A stretch of 15,896 nt of DNA from an uncultured Anaerovibrio sp. (lineage in GTDB: Bacteria; Bacillota; Negativicutes; Selenomonadales; Selenomonadaceae), in the NCBI GenBank assembly GCA_900768695.1, contig CAAGDY010000042.1:1-15896 (forward strand). The letters run 5' to 3'. Shown here in pieces: positions 7,051 to 13,293 of the stretch (position 1 is the first letter of the stretch; every line of letters starts with the position of its first letter). The position numbers were made by a program, and so were the translations under genes. The notes beneath the pieces were generated by a model. That model was not told the origin of the DNA. It saw only the letters and a program-made list of their open reading frames with translations, and ran no database searches.

Positions 7051-7743
7051 TCAATGTCCGATAAGCATGGCAACTCCCACAAAGACAATGACCAGCACCA
7101 CAGTCAGGCCCACAAAGCCGCCAATCAGCACCGGCCAGTTCCTCCTGTCACGCAGGAACTCCAGCGCCTCCGATTCCTGACGACCGGCCGGACGCTTTTC
7201 AGCCGCCTTCTCCTGCTCCCCGGCAGGCGCTGACGTTTTCCCTTTGGCGGCCTCCGGTGCCTGCTTCTCCGCCTGCTCTGCGTCCACTACGGTTATAACC
7301 GCCCCGGAGCCTGCCTGTGCGTGTCCCGTAGCCGGCCTGATTACCTTCCCCTCCAGTCCGCCGCAGATGATGACAGGCGTAATGGTATCCACACCCATCG
7401 CCTTTATCTTCTCCAGGTCAAACTCAGCAATCATATCCCCGGCCTGAACCCTGCTGTTGACGGTCGTGTGTACCACACAGCACTCAGGTATCAGCTTGCT
7501 GTTGACACCAAAATGCACCAGCACCTCCAGCCCCTCGTCCGAGGTAAACCCAAAGGCATGCTTGTCCTCTGCAATCACATTGATATACCCGGATATAGGA
7601 CTGAACATAGTCCCATCCTCGGGCACTATGGCTACCCCGTCCCCCAGCATGCGGTCAGCATAAATCGGGTCAGGCACCTTGCCCAAATCCACCACCTGCC
7701 CCGTCATCGGCGCAAATATGGACACCTTATACTCTTCCCCCAT
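7051..7743 (-). CDS. PTS glucose-type EIIA (Crr-like) with a C-terminal membrane anchor
   Basis: 230 residues. Residues 1-155 match the glucose-family EIIA fold: FAPMTGQVVDLGKVPD (10-25), FSPISGYI (47-54), KHAFGFTSDEGLEVLVHFGVN (61-81) with both active-site histidines (H62 and the phospho-acceptor H77), and TITPVIIC (120-127). EIIA takes phosphate from HPr and gives it to EIIB. Unusually, a charged Ala/Glu/Lys-rich linker (about 156-203) leads to one hydrophobic segment (about 204-228), ending in GH. That predicts a membrane-tethered EIIA with the catalytic domain in the cytoplasm. The sequence after H77 (SKLIPECC) departs from the usual version. The ATG at 7743 has AGGGGA upstream. No EIIB/EIIC gene is adjacent. 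It could be a shared EIIA for several sugar systems or have a regulatory role; that is inference. Confidence 0.88.
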   Translation of the reverse strand: MGEEYKVSIFAPMTGQVVDLGKVPDPIYADRMLGDGVAIVPEDGTMFSPISGYINVIAEDKHAFGFTSDEGLEVLVHFGVNSKLIPECCVVHTTVNSRVQAGDMIAEFDLEKIKAMGVDTITPVIICGGLEGKVIRPATGHAQAGSGAVITVVDAEQAEKQAPEAAKGKTSAPAGEQEKAAEKRPAGRQESEALEFLRDRRNWPVLIGGFVGLTVVLVIVFVGVAMLIGH

Positions 7744-7758
7744 AGCAATTCCCCTTTT

Positions 7759-8499
7759 CTATCTTACCTTTCCGGCATGAGCCGCATACACCGCAAACTC
7801 AGACTCACCATCCAGCTCCAGCAGCTGATTCAGCTCTATATCATTAAAATGCCCTATAGCGCACACGCCGGTATCAATGGTATACGCCGCCAGATAAAGA
7901 TTCTGGCACACATGCCCCGCATCCAGATACAGATACTGCAGGGCCCGTCCCCCGAAATAATACTCCATCCTCTCAAGAACCGCCGCCCAGATAAAGGTCA
8001 CTGCGCTGTCACGGTACATATTCAGCTTATTAAAGCCGGGTGCCAGCCACTCCTTTACATCCTCACCCAGCTTCACAGGCAAAAGGGCATGCTCCACAGC
8101 CAGAAAACGGTACAGCCCCGGTGCCACGCCCTCTACCTTATCAATATACAGATAGGTTTCAAAGGCGTTCCTGGCCCCTGCCGACGGCACGGTTCTCTTG
8201 GTTGCACCGGCCGGAAGCACCATCTTGATGCCCTGGGTACACCACAAAAGGTAGCTAAGCTCCTTCAGGGTCAGCGGCACCTCGCTGTACTCACGCACCG
8301 TAGAGCGAAGCTCCATCAGCTCCAGAAAGCTCACCTGATGGTCCTCCAAAAAATCAGGCTCCGGCAGTGGCAGCAGCTGTGCCCCGTCAGGATACGGCTT
8401 CTGGATTGGCGGCGGTGTCAGATGCTGAATCTTCGCCGTATGCTGATTGTTCCTTACCAGGGCGGCCTCCTGCCACCTATGCAACAAATCCTTATCCAT
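7759..8499 (-). CDS. SagB/ThcOx-type nitroreductase-family dehydrogenase
   Basis: 246 residues of the FMN-dependent nitroreductase superfamily, SagB-type subgroup. Visible motifs are the FMN phosphate-binding RSTVREY (65-71), VPSAGARNAFETYLYID (104-120), GLYRF (128-132), YLDAGHVCQNLYLAAY (191-206) and GVCAIGHFND with LLELDGESEFAVYAAHAGK (211-244). Relatives oxidise azolines in RiPP natural products, but many stand-alone members have unknown roles. No precursor peptide, cyclodehydratase or transporter gene is adjacent, so a RiPP role is not supported here. Its neighbours are EIIA (15 bp downstream) and recG. The ATG at 8499 follows a GGCGGGGA sequence. It is the first gene after a terminator-promoter pair and has a leader of about 130 nt. 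Confidence 0.87.
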   Translation of the reverse strand: MDKDLLHRWQEAALVRNNQHTAKIQHLTPPPIQKPYPDGAQLLPLPEPDFLEDHQVSFLELMELRSTVREYSEVPLTLKELSYLLWCTQGIKMVLPAGATKRTVPSAGARNAFETYLYIDKVEGVAPGLYRFLAVEHALLPVKLGEDVKEWLAPGFNKLNMYRDSAVTFIWAAVLERMEYYFGGRALQYLYLDAGHVCQNLYLAAYTIDTGVCAIGHFNDIELNQLLELDGESEFAVYAAHAGKVR

Positions 8500-8572
8500 G
8501 AAATCCCCGCCTGCCTTTACACAACATCATACAAAATCAAAAACAAACTAAACGCACAAAATATAACATTCC

Positions 8573-8606
8573 AAAAAATTGCCGGCAAGCCGTGCATCAG
8601 CTTACC
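8573..8606 (-). terminator. Possible attenuator hairpin in the nitroreductase-EIIA-recG leader
   Basis: On the minus strand the stem GGTAAGC (8600-8606) pairs with GCTTGCC (8584-8590; 7 bp, one G-U) around a 9-nt loop. Five bases later comes a run of six T (8573-8578). The palindrome TTGCCGGCAA overlaps the descending arm. The hairpin lies downstream of the promoter at 8635-8663 and upstream of the coding start, as an attenuator would. The 5-nt gap before the T-run makes it weaker than a standard terminator. Confidence 0.4.
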
Positions 8607-8634
8607 TAAACTATCGAAAAAATTCCTGTTTACC

Positions 8635-8663
8635 ATTATAGCAAAATATATAAAATCTTACAA
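8635..8663 (-). promoter_or_regulatory. Promoter of the nitroreductase-EIIA-recG unit
   Basis: Minus strand: -35 TTGTAA (8658-8663), a 17-bp spacer, and a perfect -10 TATAAT (8635-8640) preceded by TGC (extended -10). It starts only 5 bp after the secF terminator stem. The predicted transcription start is near 8628. Confidence 0.75.
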
Positions 8664-8668
8664 ACAAA

Positions 8669-8707
8669 TATGCTCCATGTGGAGAAAAATCCTCCGCACG
8701 GAGCATA
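8669..8707 (-). terminator. Intrinsic terminator after secF
   Basis: A 16-bp stem (8692-8707 with 8669-8684) with one C-A mismatch and one G-U pair closes a 7-nt GATTTTT loop and is followed on the minus strand by TTTGTTTG. It lies 38 bp after the secF stop and ends the tgt-to-secF transcript. Confidence 0.87.
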
Positions 8708-8744
8708 AAAATATCAAGCACTCAACATATATCCCGGCACAATT

Positions 8745-9671
8745 TTACACATGCTTTACCGGAAATTTCTTCCGCATCAGTACCCACAGCGGACTGGCGA
8801 TAAAGATGGAAGAATAAGAACCACAGGAAAAGCCCACCAGCAATGCAAAGGAGAAATCCTTGGTGGTATCGCCGCCAAAGAAATACAGGGCAAAGGTGGT
8901 AAACAGTACCGTAAACACGGTATACAATGAACGGGTCAGTGTCTGGTAAATACTGCGATTGGCCAGCTCGTTCAAATCGCCGCCCTTCCTGAAGTGCAGG
9001 CGCTGGTTCTCGCGAATCCTGTCAAAAATAACGATGGTATCGTTGATGGAATAACCCACGATGGTCAGGATGGCGGCCACAAAGCTGGAATCCACCTGCT
9101 TCTGGGTAAAGGAGAAAATCGTCAGCACAATCAGTATATCGTGAATCAGGGCCAGAATGGCAGAAACGCCAAAACGCCATTCAAAGCGGTAGGACACGTA
9201 CATGATAATCAAAATCCATGAAATTACCGTAGCCATGACAGCATCAGTAATCAGCTCGCCGCCGATGGTGGCACCCACCTTTTCCTCACGCAGTACGGTA
9301 TACGGCCCCACCTTGTCATTCAGGCTGGACATAATCGCCTTGCGCTGGTCTTCCTCCAGGTCAACGGTACGAATCATCACATCCTCGGAGGCCTCCACAT
9401 TGCTGGCCTCGCCGGAAAGCTGGATGGTGGCATTATCAAGGTCGTACCCCTTCAGCACATCGCGGATTTCCGTCAGGGTAACCTGACGCTCAAAGCGCAT
9501 GTCTATAATAGTACCGCCGGTAAAATCAATACCAAAGTTGAATCCTTTGGTAAACATGCAGAACAGCCCCAAAACAGTAATCGCAATGGAAATAGCGAAC
9601 CAGAGCTTGGAATACTTCATTATATCAAAACGAATTTTTGGCAGATTTTGCTGCACCTTCATCTTAGCCAA
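8745..9671 (-). CDS. secF: Protein translocase subunit SecF
   Basis: 308 residues, an RND-family membrane protein that with SecD helps SecYEG-SecA export using the proton-motive force. A first membrane helix lies at about 22-41, followed by the hallmark FGIDFTGGT (46-54), an extracytoplasmic domain (about 55-135), and five C-terminal helices. These include the conserved VGYSINDTIVIFDRIRENQR stretch. The start is TTG at 9671, overlapping secD by 8 bp. It is chosen because GAGAGG lies nine bases upstream, whereas the in-frame ATG at 9662 would be 18 bases from that site. The overlap implies translational coupling. It is the last gene before a strong terminator. Confidence 0.96.
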   Translation of the reverse strand: MAKMKVQQNLPKIRFDIMKYSKLWFAISIAITVLGLFCMFTKGFNFGIDFTGGTIIDMRFERQVTLTEIRDVLKGYDLDNATIQLSGEASNVEASEDVMIRTVDLEEDQRKAIMSSLNDKVGPYTVLREEKVGATIGGELITDAVMATVISWILIIMYVSYRFEWRFGVSAILALIHDILIVLTIFSFTQKQVDSSFVAAILTIVGYSINDTIVIFDRIRENQRLHFRKGGDLNELANRSIYQTLTRSLYTVFTVLFTTFALYFFGGDTTKDFSFALLVGFSCGSYSSIFIASPLWVLMRKKFPVKHV

Positions 9672-10911
9672 ACTGCTTCACCTCTCCCTCTGTCTTAGGC
9701 CTCTTGTTGATGCCATAAATCCAAGGATTCTTGAAAATATTGGCCGCAATCAGGTTCTTCGTCATGAACTGTGTCAGGGTAATCGCCGTAAACATGGAGA
9801 TTACAACACCCAGGCCCAGGGTAATGGCAAAGCCCCTGATACTGCCTGTACCGAAGCAGAACAGCACGGCGGAAGCAATAATCGTCGTAATATTGGAGTC
9901 AAAAATAGTGGTAAAGGCGCGGGAGAAGCCTGCATCCATAGACAGCCGCAGGGTCTTGCCGCTGAGGAACTCCTCCTTGAAATGCTCAAAAATCAGCACG
10001 TTGGCATCCACTGCCATACCGATGGACAGGATAATACCTGCTACGCCCGGCAGGGTCAATGTAGCATCCAGGAGCTTCAGAGCAAACAGCAGGATAATAA
10101 CATAGGCCATCAGGCTGATGTCAGCCACAATACCGGACACACGATAGAACAGGGCCATAAACAATACCACCGCTCCCAGGCCGATAGCAAAGGCAAACAC
10201 GGACTTGTCCTTGGAATCCTGCCCCAGGGAAGGGCCTACCGTGCGGGTTTCAATGATGTTGACCTTTACCGGCAGGGAACCGCTTCTGAGCAGGATAGCC
10301 AGATTGTGGGCTTCCTCCAGCGTCTTGTTGCCGGTGATTACCGCCTTGCCGCCTGTGATGGCCTCATTTACCCTCGGTGCAGTCAGCACCTCGCCGTCCA
10401 GAAGAATAGCGATGGTCCTGCCCACGTTCATGCTGGTCAGCACGGCAAACTTCTCCGCCCCTTCCGGGCTGAACTCCAGGGCTACCACATTCTGCCCCTG
10501 CTGGTCAGTCTGCTCACGGGCATCCTTCAAATCGGTACCATTGAGGACGGTTTCCCCTTCCTCATTCTTGAACTCCAGCATGGCCGTCTTGCCAATTACC
10601 TGTATAGCCTTATCCGGGTCCTTGATGCCCGGCAGCTCCACGATAATGCGGCGGTCGCCCTGACGCTGGACAATCGGCTCTGCCAATCCCAGCTCATTCA
10701 CGCGCTTCTCCATGATGCGCACCACGCGCTCCATGGCATCCTCATTCACCTTGGCCTCCGGAGTATCCTCCGCCTCAAGGACCACATGGGTACCACCCTG
10801 CAGGTCAAGACCCTGACGGATGGAGGTGGCCAGAGGCGCTACAAAGGTGAAGAACACGGCAACGATAACTACCACTGCCGCCAGAAGTTTCAGTAAACTG
10901 TCTTTCCTCAA
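9664..10911 (-). CDS. secD: Protein translocase subunit SecD
   Basis: 415 residues, the partner of SecF. There is an N-terminal membrane helix (about 7-26) and the signature GLDLQGGTHVVLE (34-46). The extracytoplasmic P1-type domain (about 45-235) is compact compared with the roughly 600-residue enterobacterial proteins, a common size in Firmicutes. Five further helices follow, with SIGMAVDANVLIFEHFKEE and a DSNITTIIAS motif. The start is TTG at 10911 with GAGGAT nine bases upstream. It follows the folate cyclo-ligase gene by 36 bp. yajC, often located directly before secD, is not seen. Confidence 0.96.
   Translation of the reverse strand: MRKDSLLKLLAAVVVIVAVFFTFVAPLATSIRQGLDLQGGTHVVLEAEDTPEAKVNEDAMERVVRIMEKRVNELGLAEPIVQRQGDRRIIVELPGIKDPDKAIQVIGKTAMLEFKNEEGETVLNGTDLKDAREQTDQQGQNVVALEFSPEGAEKFAVLTSMNVGRTIAILLDGEVLTAPRVNEAITGGKAVITGNKTLEEAHNLAILLRSGSLPVKVNIIETRTVGPSLGQDSKDKSVFAFAIGLGAVVLFMALFYRVSGIVADISLMAYVIILLFALKLLDATLTLPGVAGIILSIGMAVDANVLIFEHFKEEFLSGKTLRLSMDAGFSRAFTTIFDSNITTIIASAVLFCFGTGSIRGFAITLGLGVVISMFTAITLTQFMTKNLIAANIFKNPWIYGINKRPKTEGEVKQFG
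9681..9686 (-). promoter_or_regulatory. Ribosome binding site that decides the secF start
   Basis: GAGAGG on the minus strand inside the end of secD, nine bases from TTG 9671. It supports the TTG over the ATG three codons later. Confidence 0.55.
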
Positions 10912-10947
10912 CTACTTCAAATCCTCTCATCATAAAATTAAACAAAA

Positions 10948-11664
10948 TTATATCTCATATACGGTATTTTCCGTAAAAATATAATCCATAGACTGGTCGT
11001 GTACATCGACCCCGATGCTGTCAAAAAGTTGGCACTCATAGGCCACCGCCGCCCTGACTGCCTTCGTCGCCTGCCTCAGAAAGCGGTCATAATAGCCGCC
11101 TCCCATGCCGATGCGATGCCCGGCACGGTCAAAAGCACTCCCCGGCACAATAACCAAATCAATATCAAAAGGAGCCACTGGGAAAACCTTGTCCGGCACC
11201 AGCGTAGGTATGTTGTACTCCCCTGCCGTTAAATCAGCAAAAGAGGTCAGCCTTGCGGCGCACATCAGCCCCTGTGCCGCATCCGTCACATGGGGAATGG
11301 AAACCTCCTTGCCAGCCGCCAGGGCAGCATTGATAACAGCCTCCGTATGCACCTCATTTTCCATGGAAATGTAGCAGAATAGTGACTCCGCCTGCTGGAA
11401 CAGCTCTGAATTTATCAGCCGCTCCGCAATCACAGCACTTTTCTCCCGGCGCAAGGCACTGCCCAGGGAACGCCTCGCATCCATTCCCAGCCTCCTGATA
11501 GCAGCCTTGTCACCATCAGCCGCCTTTGCCCTGTCTGCATTGCCTGATGACAAGGCCGCCGCTTCCAGCAAATCACCGGCCACAGGAACATCTCGGACAG
11601 ATAACATATCGGAAGCAGCTTCAGCTGCTATTTCTATGGTTTTTTCCAACAAATCCTCTATCAT
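10948..11664 (-). CDS. 5-formyltetrahydrofolate cyclo-ligase with an N-terminal extension
   Basis: 238 residues from the chosen start; the family (MTHFS/YgfA) is usually about 180-200. It converts 5-formyl-THF to 5,10-methenyl-THF using ATP. The core runs from about residue 53 (DKAAIRRLGMDARRSL) to the end, with CYISMENEVHTEAV (97-110), LVIVPGSAFDRAGHRIGMGGGYYDRFL (170-196; the glycine-rich phosphate and substrate loop) and a C-terminal TENTVYEI. Residues 1-52 form an acidic, Ala-rich, probably helical extension that I cannot assign. ATG 11664 is chosen because AGAGG lies eight bases upstream; the longest frame would start at ATG 11691. It sits between tgt (69 bp away) and secD (36 bp), where yajC often lies. 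Confidence 0.9.
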   Translation of the reverse strand: MIEDLLEKTIEIAAEAASDMLSVRDVPVAGDLLEAAALSSGNADRAKAADGDKAAIRRLGMDARRSLGSALRREKSAVIAERLINSELFQQAESLFCYISMENEVHTEAVINAALAAGKEVSIPHVTDAAQGLMCAARLTSFADLTAGEYNIPTLVPDKVFPVAPFDIDLVIVPGSAFDRAGHRIGMGGGYYDRFLRQATKAVRAAVAYECQLFDSIGVDVHDQSMDYIFTENTVYEI

Positions 11665-11733
11665 AATCAAAACCTCTGATGGCCAAAGCATCTACAGAGC
11701 TATGCGCCCTGGCCGGCACACCTGCACTCCGGC

Positions 11734-12903
<1,170 letters not shown>

Positions 12904-12926
12904 TCATAAAAACCTTTAACCGCTCT

Positions 12927-12955
12927 ATAATATCACAAATATCGTTTTCTTTCAA
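12927..12955 (-). promoter_or_regulatory. Promoter of the tgt-secDF operon
   Basis: Minus strand: -35 TTGAAA (12950-12955, five of six), a 17-bp spacer, and -10 TATTAT (12927-12932, five of six). The predicted start near 12920 gives a leader of about 53 nt before the tgt TTG. Confidence 0.78.
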
Positions 12956-12969
12956 CATGGCTGTCCATA

Positions 12970-13083
12970 CCGGGTGGCAGACGCCCTCCATTCTCAACAA
13001 TCGGACTGCCGGGCAGCCGCGCATATCCTTTCAGGACTGCCCGCCGTTCTCAATAACAGAACTGCTGGGCATCCGGCGCATCT
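12970..13083. repeat. Imperfect 57-bp tandem duplication
   Basis: Two adjacent copies, 13027-13083 and 12970-13026, align end to end with about one-base indels and roughly 70% identity by eye. Best conserved are the blocks around ATTCTCAA/GTTCTCAA, ACTGCYGGGCA and GCGCAT (plus strand). Copy 13027-13083 contains the last codons and stop of the small gene after dnaE; the other copy is noncoding and ends just before the tgt promoter. Confidence 0.65.
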
Positions 13084-13232
13084 GTCTCCAGCACCTGCAC
13101 CTCAATCTGCTCCCGCGGCACTACGCCGCCTGCACATGGGCAAATCCTGTTCACAAAGCCAGCATCATCCAGCCTGTTCATAACCCTGTCCGCTTCATCC
13201 TTATCCTTTGCTACAAAAATAGAAACCCACAT
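13050..13232 (-). CDS. Small conserved-type protein after dnaE, DUF2007-like
   Basis: 60 residues from ATG 13232, which has a clear GGGAGG ribosome site 5-6 bases upstream. The beginning MWVSIFVAKDKDEADRVMNRLDDAGFV resembles small alpha/beta proteins of the DUF2007 type (putative signal-transducing, sometimes misnamed glutamate decarboxylase) that sit near dnaE in Clostridia and Negativicutes. The strand-helix pattern (VSIFVA, then DEADRVMNRLDDAG) and the later EQIEVQVL strand fit that fold. A CPC pair lies at about 31-33. Its last ten or so residues are encoded by one copy of the 57-bp duplication. The open frame continues further upstream into dnaE, but nothing supports a longer start. It begins 61 bp after dnaE and is probably co-transcribed. 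Function unknown. Confidence 0.72.
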   Translation of the reverse strand: MWVSIFVAKDKDEADRVMNRLDDAGFVNRICPCAGGVVPREQIEVQVLETDAPDAQQFCY

Positions 13233-13293
13233 AGCAACCTCCCAAAAAATTCCCAGCATCTGCGACAGTTCCCGGCTGATGCACAGCCACAGG

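Noticed and set aside
7759..8499. RiPP (thiazole/oxazole peptide) biosynthetic cluster
   Set aside because: Only the SagB-like enzyme is present; there is no precursor peptide, YcaO/cyclodehydratase or exporter in the flanking DNA.
7321..8817. Plus-strand frame of 498 codons opposite EIIA, the nitroreductase gene and the spacer
   Set aside because: It crosses two well-supported minus-strand genes, a promoter and a terminator, and has no family-like motifs.
9499..10896. Plus-strand frame of 465 codons opposite secD
   Set aside because: It is antisense to SecD, which carries all expected motifs; the composition is that of a shadow frame.
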